Source: Bondarzewia mesenterica (taxonomy: Eukaryota; Basidiomycota; Agaricomycetes; Russulales; Bondarzewiaceae). From it: DNA of 64,000 nucleotides. Position 1 is the stretch's first letter; each line of letters starts with the position of its first letter. Shown piece by piece: positions 1 through 11,469 of the stretch. Below the pieces are notes generated by a model. The model was given only the letters and a program-made list of their open reading frames with translations, was not told the origin of the DNA and ran no database searches. The stretch spans positions 19,876-83,875 of the forward strand of contig SGPL01000080.1 in NCBI GenBank assembly GCA_004802705.1, read 5' to 3'. The translations under genes were made by a program, and so were the position numbers.

Positions 1-45
1 GCATATTTTTCTTTATCGGGCAACCAGGCTGATTTCTCATTACAG

Positions 46-662
46 CATGGATGGAACACCTCGCCAATGTCGTTCCCGACTGTCCGGGATTGCCCATGGT
101 CCATGTCACCCTTTTGTCCGTCGAAGCGGACGCATCCTGGACATTCATCGCTCCCCAAGGTGCGACCAAGCGCACGACATCACCTCATCGGTCTTCCAAG
201 AACAACTCGGGGATATTTTTCCATGATGTTTCCTCTTCCACTCATTGCCTTTCGTACTCTTCTCGAATGAGCCTCTTGCTTCCTGGCCACTCTACGCATG
301 ACCTCGGTACACGTCTCTCCTACGTCCCGGACCCGACTGACCTCCCATCCCACTCCGCCATCGACTTGCCCCTGAAGCCCCTGCGATCCACTACACTCAT
401 ACGCACTCCCTCTTCCACTGATTTCACCTCCATCTCCATGCTCCACATTCACCTTCTGCACACCACCAAGTCTGCGCTCTCCTCGCTGACTATACCCGAT
501 GAAGACACCCACAACGATATCGCGAAGAACTATCACGAGTTGGTTGTGCTGGCTCAGGCTCGGTGGTGGTTGAAGGCGAGCCCGATTCTGCCTTTCCATC
601 TTGGGGCGCTGGAGGTCATGGACATGGCGCTCATCAGCCCCGATTTGAACACGACCACTTGA
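46..662 (+). CDS. C-terminal exon of a probable Mediator subunit Med13 (partial, 5' end outside window)
   Basis: This is an open frame of about 204 codons ending in TGA at 660-662. It is probably entered through an intron acceptor (TTACAG, ending at 45), so the gene starts upstream of the window. The translation resembles my memory of the extreme C-terminus of fungal Med13: a WTFIAP block near residue 30, SISMLHIHLLH near residue 128, and a final NDIAKNYHELVVLAQARWW..ASPILPFHLGALEVM segment. Med13 is the large subunit of the Mediator kinase module, which represses RNA polymerase II transcription in the nucleus. The identification rests on the C-terminal blocks only; a different large nuclear protein cannot be excluded. 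The gene is convergent with the minus-strand BIG1-like gene. Confidence 0.55.
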
Positions 663-1103
663 TTTTTCTTCCCCTTCCCTTCGTTGAATCTGGAACTATC
701 TTTCTCGATTGACCATCACTCTGCATTTTATCTACGACTTCTCACGAGCGACAACCATCTCTCAATTCGCAGCATCGCAGCTGTGTTCCCGAATATCCCT
801 GTTGTTTTTGTTCCATCTAAGTTTAGGATTGTTTACTGTCATCCGCATTCGTTGCTCGCATGCTGTATATCACATCCACATCCATACCGTAGGCATTCAC
901 ACTACATGTTAGAATTTCAGATATTGTTCTAGTCATTATGTATTCCATATTTCTGTTGTCGCTGGCAATATAATAACTGTGCAATGAAACTGTGTCTGAA
1001 TTCGAGGAGCATCATCTGAAGCATTCGAAGGCAACATGCAGGCAAGGCACTAGCAACCACTGTCCATACCCTCTCGGCGGACATCGACAGGGCCCACGAC
1101 TCA
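663..1103. other. Intergenic space between convergent genes
   Basis: About 440 bp holding the 3' untranslated regions of the Med13-like gene (plus) and the BIG1-like gene (minus). Short open frames here have no family resemblance. I see no repeat or RNA gene. Confidence 0.6.
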
Positions 1104-2142
1104 TTACTGGTTCTTTCTCTCCTGTGCGTTGAACCCTTTCGGTGCTTCAACGTGTAGAGGCGACTGGATGCTGGCGAGCGCCGACACGCCGAAAAAGACG
1201 ACGGGAAGAAGGATGAAAAAGACAACGAGAAGGGAGGTGATGAGTGCGGGCGTGAGGAGCTGATAGCGCTTGAGGATGCCGCCTTCGGGGAGTGTGCTGT
1301 TGCCAGGCTGTTGTAATGCCCCGAATGCGGACCCAACGGCAGGCTCGGATTGACGGCGGGCGTATGCAGAGTGCGAGGGCGAACCGGTAAAGATGACGAG
1401 GTATTTTGGGAACGTGGACTCGACGGACTCGAGCTCTTTGACAAGGCGCGACTCTGTTTTGATGAGGGGAGAGAAAGCGCAGAGTTAGAGGATGCGGATG
1501 GGAGAAGAGTTGTTCAACGTGCCGTAGTCCGCCATGACACTCTTGCGTTGGCTAGCGGAGCCATCAAGGCCCATCATTGACATGCACATAACGTGCTTGT
1601 TACCCCGCTCTGCGCTCGTCCCGCCCTGGCCTGGCATGAAGCTGAGGATGCGGGAGCCGCAGCGGGTCGAGACGCTGTCCGCGAAGTCGTGAATGGACGA
1701 GTCGGTGGTGTGACGGACGTAAGGGAGTTGAATGGAAGATGGTGAGCGGGATATGAGAGTGGTGAGAGGAGAGGAAGGCGAGAGCGCTCGGAGGTCGGAG
1801 GCGTGCAACTGGTATGATGTTAGTGTGTTCCATTACATATGTGTTAATCTAGTCAGAGAAGTGCTCACCCCCGGTTGATCAACCAGAACTATCGCATCGT
1901 TGTCGCAAATATCGCCGGTCGAAAGAATGCTCTCGAATATGACATTTGAATCGGATCCAGCGGGCGAATGCACGGATGAGAGTACGTCCAGAGATTTCGA
2001 CCTGAAATCGTGTTAGCACAGGCCAGGTTGCTTGAGGTTTGGATACCAACTTATGAGAGGACCAAGCTACAACCGGGAACGTATCGGAGAAAGCAAAAGT
2101 GAGAGGAAGGAGGAATGCGAGAGTTAGGATACGACCGGCCAT
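1104..2142 (-). CDS. BIG1: BIG1/VOA1-like ER membrane protein (Ac45-VOA1 family)
   Basis: Start ATG at 2142 gives MAGRILTLAFLLPLTFAFSD, a clear signal peptide followed by FPVVAWSSHK. Intron 2002-2050 has a TGCTAAC branch site; spliced reading gives SKSLDVLSSVHSPAGSDSN then ICDNDAIVLVDQPG. Intron 1809-1868 follows, and translation resumes with LHASDLRALSP. A further intron lies near 1455-1525, but I could not fix its borders. The C-terminal exon reads GILKRYQLLTPALITSLLVV, a membrane anchor of about 25 residues, and a short polar tail ending in TAA at 1104-1106. Signal peptide, ER-lumen domain, single C-terminal TM and polar tail are the plan of BIG1/VOA1 (yeast beta-1,6-glucan and V-ATPase assembly factors in the ER). 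Total length is about 270 residues. Confidence 0.7.
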
Positions 2143-2790
2143 GGTCAAAGGCAGTGAGCGTAACAGGTTTACTTACCGTGCAGTTGGTGGCGCGTCGACC
2201 GGAAATGATTTCCAACTCCGCGCACATCGCTCCGGCAATTCACAATTATGCATCTATGCACTCCGGTGAAGTCGAAAGTTGCAGGATTGGCACAATTGAA
2301 CGCGGATCGCGTTTAATATTCCCTTCAACAGAGTACAAAAAGACCAGGAAGATACACGAGAATGCAGCTGTAGTCGTACAATAGATAATAACAACATTCC
2401 ACGGAGTAATGCAGTGGCTGTAAAGCAACAGTTGCTCTAAGCGCAAATCCATTCCAGATGTCAAAAAAACTGCCAGTTTACACAGGCCGTGATAGATAGT
2501 ACAGCAAGCGAACAGAATGTGAGGTGAAGGGAATGCACAAATAATGATTTAACAGCAGTGAATGAACCCACCACGGAGGAGTGTATCTGTAGCTCTGAAT
2601 GCTGCATACCGTCTTCCCATCCCCGATTTTCTTCGGCGCGTGCCATTCCATTCCGACTCCAGGCCTACGAGAATACATCCGCACCACCTCCGAGATAGAT
2701 ACCTGTGCAGCGTCAACGTTGAATTCGATCATCCAGTCTGCCACAAGCGTTATACTCCGACTCCTTGAGTGACCACAATCGAGAATGTCA
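2143..2790. promoter_or_regulatory. Upstream region of the BIG1-like gene and 3' flank of the next minus-strand gene
   Basis: About 650 bp without a supported gene. Both flanking genes are on the minus strand, so it should hold the BIG1 promoter and 5' leader at its left end and the 5' neighbour's terminus at its right end. No recognisable motif stands out. Confidence 0.4.
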
Positions 2791-4032
2791 CTAGTACGCC
2801 ACAGCAATCATGCTGTCACGGTCGTCGTCATCAATTGATGACAGCGTGAAGGAAGTGTGAGCGAACGTGAAATACGCTGCGCGATCCCTGATATCTGCCA
2901 AATCCAACTGCTGTGAGTCGACGGGCCACGCATGTGGTTTCAGCAAGGCGGGGGACGGTGGGGTGAGCCTGGGTTCAGAACCTGAGCGCCTAGGCACGAG
3001 GTCCTCCATCTGCGTCTTCGTCTGCGGGCGCACAAGAGGAATCCCATCCACGAGAGCAAGCGAGGTGAATGATTTGTAGGGGCGCAGAGCTTCTCCCGTG
3101 GGCGTGTGAGTAACGTAGTCCACTGGTGGGATCGGGAAGCTGATGAAAGCCCATTCATCTTCCGACTCGTCGTCTGAATCCTCATCTCCATCTTCATCAT
3201 GCTTCTCCTCGCTCGGCGTCTCGTCTTCTTCCGGAATATCCTCCAGTTCATCTCTCAACAGAATTTCCAACCAGCTCGCGGGTTCCGCTTCTTCGTCCAG
3301 CGTGTCGGCTAGGCGCAATGAGTACCGCAACCCACCGCGGTCACGTGGACTATCGTCCAGCAGCGGCTCGCCCGAATGACGAGCATAACTTCCAGTTTCT
3401 CCCCCTTGACCATGCACCGACGCTCTCGAAATCCTCGAAACTCTCGACTCTCTAGAAATGATGTCGCTCCGCGACCGGCTACGACTGGTCCTGCCTACGG
3501 TCGAGCGTCCCCACGACAGACCCCTGCACACAAAATCCATAGACATGGTAGACATGACGCGCGGCCAGCCGCGCTGTTTCTCCAACTCCCTCGAGCTACA
3601 GGGATATTTGATAGGTGCGCATGAGAGCAACGTCGTCTGCGCAACGAGGGTGGCGATCGGCGACGTCATCAAAGGCACCGTCTCGGTCGAATTCGACATC
3701 GTACGGCGCGTCTTTTTCAACTCATTGGGCAAAAGTAGCGCTCGCGGGGGTACGGATTCTCGGCATTCCGGGGGCCAACGGCCGCGCCGTGCGCGGTACA
3801 GGATGGTGGCGAACGTGCTAATCATGAGGACGAAAATGCCAAGAAAGACGAAAATGAAGGGGAGAATGGGTCCAAGCTGTTCGTACCAGGGTGCGGCTAC
3901 GGATGCAGGAGTCTGGGAAAGAGTGGGTGAAGGAGTGGCCGAGGATGGCAAGGCGATGGCGTCCGTGCTCCCTGGAGCCGGGGCCATGCGTGGTAAGGGC
4001 GTGCTATTGTTGCAAAGGGAGAAGGAAAGCAC
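2791..4032 (-). CDS. Acidic single-pass membrane protein of unknown function
   Basis: An uninterrupted 413-codon frame. A Pro/Ser/Thr-rich N-terminal stretch (residues 15-50) precedes one strong hydrophobic segment at about 53-78 (GPILPFIFVFLGIFVLMIST) followed by RARRGR, so a single TM with a cytosolic C-terminal side is likely. Residues 185-215 are rich in Arg/Ser (RSRSRSD.ISRESRVSRISR). Residues 265-300 are very acidic (Asp/Glu run with EDEW). The C-terminus is Ser/Asp-rich. There is no cleavable signal peptide, and an alternative start is Met16. I do not recognise the family. It may be a fungal membrane-anchored regulatory protein, but no function can be assigned. Lack of introns contrasts with its intron-rich neighbours. 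Confidence 0.75.
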   Translation of the reverse strand: MLSFSLCNNSTPLPRMAPAPGSTDAIALPSSATPSPTLSQTPASVAAPWYEQLGPILPFIFVFLGIFVLMISTFATILYRARRGRWPPECRESVPPRALLLPNELKKTRRTMSNSTETVPLMTSPIATLVAQTTLLSCAPIKYPCSSRELEKQRGWPRVMSTMSMDFVCRGLSWGRSTVGRTSRSRSRSDIISRESRVSRISRASVHGQGGETGSYARHSGEPLLDDSPRDRGGLRYSLRLADTLDEEAEPASWLEILLRDELEDIPEEDETPSEEKHDEDGDEDSDDESEDEWAFISFPIPPVDYVTHTPTGEALRPYKSFTSLALVDGIPLVRPQTKTQMEDLVPRRSGSEPRLTPPSPALLKPHAWPVDSQQLDLADIRDRAAYFTFAHTSFTLSSIDDDDRDSMIAVAY

Positions 4033-4601
4033 TCCCCAACAGATACATATTTAAGGATATCCGCAACCGAGTTGTTACAATCATCAAGACTGAATGACAG
4101 CGAGCAAGGAAGGACACGGACTGGTCGGAGGGGAAGAGTTAGAGAGCTATGCATGCATCGTAACCAAGAGCGTAGATTAGAAGTCGCACTGCGGATCTAA
4201 GCCTAGTTATGAAAGGAACTGCCTCTCACTGCGGCACCTGCCAAAAAATGATATGATACCGCTAGCTAGAAGCCATATCCTGAGTAAACATCATGTCGAG
4301 ATGCAACAGAAAGAACAAACGTCAGTATTGAGGAAGGTTCAGCGAAATAATGAGGCTAAGGGGCCCTGTAAGTTTGCACAGAGAAAATTAATTTGAATGA
4401 AGTCGTCGAATGAGGTGAAGATCACCTTGGGGGATTTTACAGTGGCATTCCTGACCACCTATGAACGATGCACGATTGGAAGACAGCAATCCTTACAGCT
4501 CAGTTTAAGTCTGAGTGGTCTGACACATGAGCGAATACCGCAGCCGATGGCTGTGATGTTGCCATTACGGAGGTTAATCGCTGCTGCGACATCTGCACGC
4601 C
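4033..4601. other. Intergenic region
   Basis: Non-coding stretch upstream of the acidic membrane protein gene and downstream of GPI3, both on the minus strand. I see nothing specific beyond ordinary promoter-like sequence. Confidence 0.4.
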
Positions 4602-6382
4602 CTAATTCCAATCACATGCCAAGGCAAAGTCGTCAGAATTCGGTGACCAATTGATGACCTGGATACTGAAGCGACTTGCCTTGAGAAATTGCTCTCGGTC
4701 CCAGTGCTCTGTGACATAATCTAAATCCTCACGAGGCATCCACCACTCCAGGAACATAAAGAAGAGACAGTCGACGATAAGAATAATAGTGAATATGGGG
4801 CCAGCGAAAGGACCCAGCGAACGAGTCCTAACCGACAGACGAAAAAGCAGTGTTAGAACGCGTGAAGGTAAGAAAGATCCGCTCGAACAATGCAGTAATG
4901 TTAGATACTTGCCGTTTTATCCTCTCCCACAGATCATGGGATTCGGAATTCATGACATTTTGATAGACAACCTCGGTTCGCTGGGCCACCTCCGACCAAT
5001 CGTAGAAACCCTTAATGCGTTCATGAGCGAGATGGGGATCGTGTTCGCCTCGTGAGACGATTCTGATAGCTTCGGACATGGCTTCGAAAACATCTGTAAA
5101 TTTAGCAAGTTAAAGATCTCGAGTTTCGATACTGTTGATGGCAAAGGCAAACCGTCTTCAGTGGGGTTCGCGAATGAAATCATATCCTCTGGCAGAATCT
5201 CTGGGACCCCGCCCACCTTCGTCGAAACTACGTACAGGCCTGCACATGCAGCCTCAAGGATAGCGATACCGAACGATTCCGTGAGTGAAGTATTGAGGAA
5301 TATAGACCCCTGGATAAGAACCTGGGCAGCCGACGATGCATTAGTAGATGCACAGACTCATGGGCAGGTGCTCACATTCCGGACATCACGGTGCCGCACT
5401 GGGCCAAGAAGTTCAATCCTGTCTTGCAGCATATGCTTTTCCCGCATTTGTAAAAGGTCGATCATCTTCGGCCCATCTCCGCCTGCAAGCGTTTGAGCTA
5501 CAGCATATAGGTGGTAACAGGTAATGTGACATACCCACGACAAATCGAGCGTTCGGAAAGGCTGCACAAATTCGAGGGGCTGTCGCCACCAGTAAATCGA
5601 TCCCTTTGCGATACGCCAAGCGGGAGACAACTACGATCGTGACTATTTTATCCGTGAACTTTGACATACTGGATAGGACAGCAGCGAGTCTACGTACTTG
5701 TTTCTGATGCAAGAGGATGGGCAGCAGGCTGGAATTGATTGGGGACAATAGCATTGGGTATGACATGCACGCACTGGGGACGTAGGTTCGCCCTTAACAC
5801 TGTGTTTTCACGTCTACAACAGATATTTTGAATGAATGACAAGGATAGATGCCAGAGGGCAGTGTAGTTTACCCTGTGTGGGAAACACATATAGCAGCAT
5901 CAACGCTCCTCAAAGTCGCTTCCAGTAATTTGTTGGTTAGTATGCTTGCAGCATCGGCGAAGCCGAATAGACTGTGGTCCGTGAACACCGTTCGCACGCC
6001 CATCAGATGTGCGTGAAGGATGCCTTCATGACCGAGCGAGGACAAGCTCGCATGAGCATGGATGAGGGTAATATGCTCGCGGAGAACGATGGTGCGGAAG
6101 TATGGCAGGAACGTGAAAAAGTTTGGGAGAGTGGCGGATGAGACAAGTGTCGGGAATGGGATGTAGTACACTTTGAGAGATGGTAACAGCCAGCGGATAC
6201 CTACGCGGTCTGGCGGATGGCTATGTGTGATAACAATCACCTATACAAAGAATGAATAAGTAGTGCCAGTAAGTCCATGACGAATTGAGTACCTTATGCC
6301 CTCTGCGGATGAGATTGGCACTGAGCATGTAGATGTGGTTCTCCACGCCTCCAACATTTGGATGGAAAAAGTCACATATCAT
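4602..6382 (-). CDS. GPI3: GPI-anchor N-acetylglucosaminyltransferase catalytic subunit (PIG-A/GPI3)
   Basis: Multi-exon minus-strand gene. The first exon reads [20 protein letters not shown] with [10 protein letters not shown], the donor-binding start typical of PIG-A. Later exons give [41 protein letters not shown] and HVIPNAI, then [15 protein letters not shown]. Then come GDGPK and the family signature [16 protein letters not shown] followed by VGGVPEILP. The protein ends in a membrane segment ([20 protein letters not shown]) and [16 protein letters not shown], with a stop at 4602-4604. It transfers GlcNAc from UDP-GlcNAc to phosphatidylinositol, the first step of GPI-anchor synthesis, on the cytosolic face of the ER. 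The start at 6382 is chosen because it opens directly on the conserved motif; a short upstream exon is possible. All expected glycosyltransferase-4 motifs look intact. Confidence 0.95.
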
Positions 6383-6864
6383 CCTGCTCAAAAATCATTC
6401 AACCTTTTCTCCAACTTGGCAAGGCAACAAGCGCACGCAATGGATATAGACTCCATTTTTTCATATTTGTTTTGTGACTCTGATGCCGAAAGGAACGTCG
6501 ACGGTGCTGCCAGGGAGGGTCGGAAATGACCTCCACTCAGAGTCAAGGAAACTGTGGCCAAGATGTTGTACACACGCGCAAACAAAAGTGCTGTTCGTCA
6601 ATTCAGCTTATAATATCTCACTGACATTGAGAGTCTTCGTGAAGTCGTAAAAAAACAAGTAAGTCACCTACTTACTCCTAAGCAGAGTGCGGTATCGCAA
6701 GCAAGGTCACAACCGGCGTAGTCGGCACTTCCACTGCATGCTTGCTGCAATGATGACTGCGTACGTAATCGAAAGGATGTTATTTCCGCAATGAGTCTGT
6801 CTCAGGCCTCAGGCTGGGCCACCATAAGTACTCTGGATGTTGCTCCACGTCTTTGTACTGGACC
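6383..6864. promoter_or_regulatory. Shared upstream region of divergent GPI3 and lipase genes
   Basis: About 480 bp between two divergently transcribed start codons, so it must carry both promoters. No specific factor site is claimed. Short open frames here do not resemble proteins. Confidence 0.5.
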
Positions 6865-9508
6865 ATGAACACCCTCCTCGACAAGTACGGTCGTCTATCC
6901 GTTGATGTCGCGTCCGCTGCTACTTCTATAGGCTTTGCTGCCGCTAAGGCAGGAACAAAGCTTGGGGTGAGTTTCGCAGTATCCTCCTGAAATTCACGTG
7001 CGGTCTGACTTCAATGTCATCACTTTGCAGTTTGGCATCACAAGAGGCATTGCGGCCACCGCTGCTGGTGTAACTGGCTCCGCTGTTGATTATGCTCTCT
7101 TTGGCGGAAAACTTGGGACAGGTGTCGCGTTCGGCAACGCAGTCTCGTCCGTTATCACCGCCGTAGAACGGCTTACGCTGCTCCCAATTTTGTTCGGCGA
7201 AAGCCTCACCTCCGCATCTATCGTTGCTGCGTACGGTTCCATCAACTCTCTCCTTGCCATCTTTCCCGACAGCGACGAGGCATCGTTCTCGCTTGCTTCT
7301 TTCATCACCCTCGTCCGTCGGGAATGGAACGACCCCGTATTTCGCGAACACCTGCCGGAGGAGAGGTATAGCGTGACAGAGGTCGCAAAGGCGTTGGTTG
7401 CTTGGGGCGCGCTGCAGGGAGTCACGCATGATTGGCAGGCCAACAAGTGGATGAAGCATTTGCAAGAAATACCCTTTCACGACGAGGCAGAAGTGGACAG
7501 ATCCCGCAAACGGACGGAGTCTCGTGTCAGTATAACTGCTGACGTCATTTTCCCCGGGAACAAGGGACAAATTATTACAGCAGACATTATAGAGGTCGAC
7601 ACCAACATGCCTGCACCTCAGCTTAGATCGAAGGCTCGTGCACGACCCACCAAATCCCCTGCCATGAAGCCACTCCGGGTGTCTAACAAGGAACTCAAAC
7701 ATACCCTCCGCCGACTGTCAAAGATGGTGCTTGCTGGGTATGGCGGCGCATCTTTACTCTTCTTTGGTGTATCTCCAACCCCAGATCACGCACCGTCTTC
7801 TGCACCCAAGGATGCGATCAATGCACATTCAAGTGGGGAGGAAGCAACTCTTGCTCACGCGATTGATGCATCTGAATTCGAGGCAGCCAAAACTTCTCCT
7901 CACTCATCATCGACTGCTCCTGCTTCCGGGCCCACGAAGGTACAGGCACCAGCTCCATATTCTTGGTGGAACCTTCTTCTCGGACGACACGACCATGACA
8001 TCTTCATGGGTTCTGCTAGCCCTCCTGGCGAGTTGTCATCTCGACCCATTACAGCCGTCATTGGGGATGAGAATCACATGCCGCGCTTCTGGGTCCTCAC
8101 GGACCATGCGCGACGCCAAATTGTCCTCGTCTTCCGAGGGACGATGTCCCTGAACGAGCTCGCGGTGGACTTGACCTGTGAACCAGAAGAGTTTGAGGTC
8201 GCCACGACCTCAGGATACGAGCCCGAGGAAGAATACATGCCACAGAGAGAACAGGAAGGCGAGGGGATGCCCGGCGGGCTGCCATTCCCCACTGTGAATA
8301 TGCAAATGCCGCCGCCAAGTCCGTACTCGAGCTGGAGGAGTAGCAAGGGGAGGGCTTCGTCTTTCATGTCGGTCGCGAGCTTTGCTTCGGCGGGGCAGCC
8401 GCGGTATTATGTGCATTCGGGCATGCTGAAAATGGCGAGGGCCATGGGGGAGAAAGGCAAACCTGTGCATGTAGCGGTGCGTGATGCATTGCGGAGGAAT
8501 AAAGGCTTCGGTAAGCCCATCCAACATTGATTGTTGCAGTCCCAGCTGACCATTTTCCGCGAACGGAAATTAACGATAGAGCTCGTGATGTGTGGGCATA
8601 GTCTTGGATCCGGTGTCGCAGCACTTTTAGGACTGGTGATTATCATTCCCTCATCATGTCAGGAAACTTGATCAATATCTCCTTTCGTTTCTCAGATGTG
8701 GGCAGATCCGAAGACATGTTTGACCGTCCGTTCAAGTGGTCTTCCGATTGGTAGACGAGTCTCGGTATATTGCTTTGCACCACCGTACGCCTTGACATCC
8801 TTTCACAAGAGACTACAGTCTTTCTGACAAGTTTCCCCTAGATGTCTCACTGATCCTCATCTCGGCGCTCTCGCCTCAAACCTCGTGACATCTTTCGTTT
8901 ATTCACATGACGTGGTATCGCGTCTATCGTTAGGTTCAATACGAGACATGAACCGCGCGGCAGTATGGTTATGTGACGCGAACGCGAACGCTGGTGCAAA
9001 GGGGAACGGTAGAGAGGAGGGGTATGCGGCCGTAACGAAGAGGGCATTAAAGTGGAAGACCGGATTCGGGAGTCCTGAGGATCCATTCTGGGTGAGCATC
9101 GCTCATTTTCTGTTCACTTTGGTATCCAATGAACATTTGCTAATGTTCTTTACACAGTTCCTAGCCACTCGCAAGACGCTCGAAGCGAATATGACGATGA
9201 CGAACATGTACCCCCCGGGACGAGTATTGTGGGCCGTACGCAACGATGATTTTGAGGTTGCTGTTCCACCAAGTGGGGATGCGAAGTATAGCCCGAATTT
9301 TACCTATCAGAGCCAGGACAAAGACCGTTTGCGTTTATTTGAAGTGCTGGATACTGAGAAGGTGTTTTCACAGATCGTGTTTGCGCGGGACATGCTCAGG
9401 TGTGTCTATATCACATTCTTGCCGTTGTAGCAGTCATATGCTAACACATCTGTACTTAGTTCCCATTTACCACACCAATATGACAAAGTGCTAGAAGAAC
9501 TGTTGTAG
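6865..9508 (+). CDS. Class 3 lipase, sn1-specific diacylglycerol lipase type
   Basis: Start ATG at 6865 gives MNTLLDKYGRLSVDVASAAT. After the first intron come hydrophobic Gly/Ala-rich segments (about residues 30-120, ITRGIAATAAGVTGSAVDYA), a likely membrane-association region. A long polar linker follows. The lipase core has RPITAVIGDENHMPRFWVLT, IVLVFRGTMSLNE (oxyanion motif) and, after an intron at 8511-8578, the nucleophile elbow MCGHSLGSGVAALLGL. Further exons read VYCFAPP, SFVYSHDVVSRLSLG (catalytic Asp and flank) and, near the C-terminus, SSHLPHQYDKVLEELL ending in TAG at 9506-9508; the SHLPHQYD histidines fit the catalytic His position. Predicted to cleave the sn-1 acyl chain of diacylglycerol at membranes. 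Length is about 780 residues, normal for fungal members. It looks intact. Confidence 0.85.
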
Positions 9509-9744
9509 AAAGTCTGCACTCTACTTATATCTGTCGCAGTGCGTCATTCATTTTGTGCATATGCACGCGGACCTTTGCACGCTGTAATACCTTTCGGAGA
9601 CGTATCATATGCCTGTTCGTACACTTTGTATAACATACCATAATACAGACTGTAGCGGTAACCGTGTCTCATCGAGAACAATCATAGAAAAGGTGAAAAA
9701 TGAACAGGAGAACAAAATATGAAGGAACGAAAACTAGATCTTGA

Positions 9745-10281
9745 TCAGTCCTGGTCCGTCTGATCGCGGGGTCGGTACTTGATTCCTCGACTCTCCAGCT
9801 CTGCCTCGACGTCTTCGGGTACGCGGCCCTTGACGCGCACTGCGTATATCCCACGCACATATTTTGCTGAGAAGAAGAAAACGCGAAAGTGAAGGGGGAA
9901 CAAGATGCAGTCAGCTCGATAGGAGGATAAAGAGTTAAGGAAGCGGAACGCACACAGTCGCTGCCATCTTGAGACCCAGCTCGTCTCGGGGTCGATGATG
10001 GCAATGATGCCGTCGAAGTATGTCGTTGTGCAAACCTGGATGCGGTCTGGCGATCCCTTCATCTACGACGTAGCAATGCAAGATAAAGAGTTAAAGACGG
10101 GTTCGACAGTCAGGGGGCGTTACATGAGGAGGCGAACCTGCATGACTTCTTCGCAGTTGGGGCAGCCCATCCGGCGGAAGTCGAGGGGTGTCTGGACGAT
10201 TGAGCAGAGGAGACATGCGCGCAGCTGGCGTGCGCGCGCTTGTGGTGGGATCGCCGCTGCGTTGGGGGGGTTGTTGGACAT
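9745..10281 (-). CDS. SPT4: Transcription elongation factor SPT4
   Basis: Three exons. Exon 1 (10281-10138) reads MSNNPPNAAAIPPQAR, then RACLLCSIVQTPLDF and GCPNCEEVMQ, giving the four zinc-binding cysteines (CxxC..CxxC) of SPT4. After intron 10063-10137 comes MKGSPDRIQVCTTTYFDGII, then DPETSWVSRWQR, the conserved core. A second intron near 9868-9958 leads to the C-terminal exon with YVRGIYAVRVKGRVPEDVE and a TGA at 9745-9747. SPT4 pairs with SPT5 to form DSIF on RNA polymerase II and supports processive elongation. About 115 residues, the usual length. It looks intact. Confidence 0.97.
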
Positions 10282-11469
10282 CGTCAAGTTGTTGTGATAG
10301 ATTTTGTGTCTAGCGGAGCTCTGGGTCGATTAAATGAGAGCTGTGAGGTGAGTGGATGAATTCGAGCAAGGTTCGAGTAGTCTACTTGCTTGTGTGGGGC
10401 CGGGTTCGGAGACGCCATTCAGCTTATGCATTACACCTAACCCTAACCTTAGGCTCGGACCGCGCGGCGGCGGCGCCCACCGCAGTGCAAACCATCATCA
10501 GTATCACTATACAGAACTTAGTCTTATTATCCACCATCTCAAGTTCCCAGCTCACTGCCATTCGATGCAGATATCGATGATGATGTTTAGGGACGTGAGA
10601 AGAGAGAGGAACTATGTTCTCTGGTTTGCTGGCATATCTCGAGCAGGTACTTAACGTTAGTTTTGGGTCGGTGATTTATGACTTGAAGTCATTGTAATCG
10701 CTCAATAATTTTCCCTCATCATTAGATAATGCTATAAATGCTTTAGGGGCGCAGATTAAAGCAAGATGGTAGGCTTTTCAGCGTCCATTGTCTGTATTTT
10801 TCGCGGCCTCCAGTTCCTCACAGACAGCCCAAGATCGCTGCGTGCAGCCCCCTCGTTCTTAATGCCCAACAAGTTCAGGCAGCTGAGCTGGTCAAACATC
10901 AAGATTCAGAAGATCCTTTATGCCCAAGTACAGAGCTTTGAAAGTCGTTGGCCACACAAGTACCGATTGCCGACTGGGTCGTGCGTAAATGAATCCATCG
11001 AAGCTCGTAAGGCTGCTAAAGACTTATCATGGCTCCGTGTGCAAAGTGCGAACTTCCTTTTTTAAGCTCTCTATGTCCGGTGGCTCCCCTTTTATGTGGC
11101 ATGCAAACGTCACGGCGACCTTGCTTTCTCCCTTCGTCGGACACGTTTCTCAGCGGCATGAGTAACAAGTACGGATTTGGCTCTCGGTGCGACTACTTAC
11201 ATGAGAGTCATTGATTCTTCACAAATGCGTTAATGAATCCAGAATCCAAAGTGTTTCCGGCATGGAAGAGCAGGTGGTCATGCCGCGTTCCATCAGGCAG
11301 GCTTTATGTAGGTTTGTATGTGTGCAGTCGTGGTGCGTCCGTCCACTCGACAAAAGGTATTTACATCTTCATTGCGGATGAGTCGCATATACCACCATAG
11401 TCGAAGAATACGTTTCTATAAGAACATTGCACCCACAGAAATCGACGAAGTTCATGACAGTCACCCTCA
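10282..11469. promoter_or_regulatory. Long intergenic region between SPT4 and a P450 gene (divergent)
   Basis: Nearly 1.2 kb without a supported gene. It separates two divergent starts. A short CCTAACCCTAACC tract near 10436-10449 resembles two telomere repeats but is too short to interpret. Open frames at 10352-10654 and 10766-11065 have no family resemblance. Confidence 0.45.

Noticed and set aside
180..599. Minus-strand 139-codon frame opposite the Med13-like exon
   Set aside because: Shadow of the plus-strand coding frame, with low-complexity composition.
3458..4054. Plus-strand 198-codon frame opposite the acidic membrane protein
   Set aside because: Antisense shadow of the GC-rich coding exon; no family resemblance.
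6944..7702. Minus-strand 252-codon frame opposite the lipase exon
   Set aside because: Antisense shadow; the plus strand carries the recognisable lipase protein.
10430..10452. Interstitial telomere repeat
   Set aside because: Only about two units of CCCTAA-like sequence; too short to mean more than chance.
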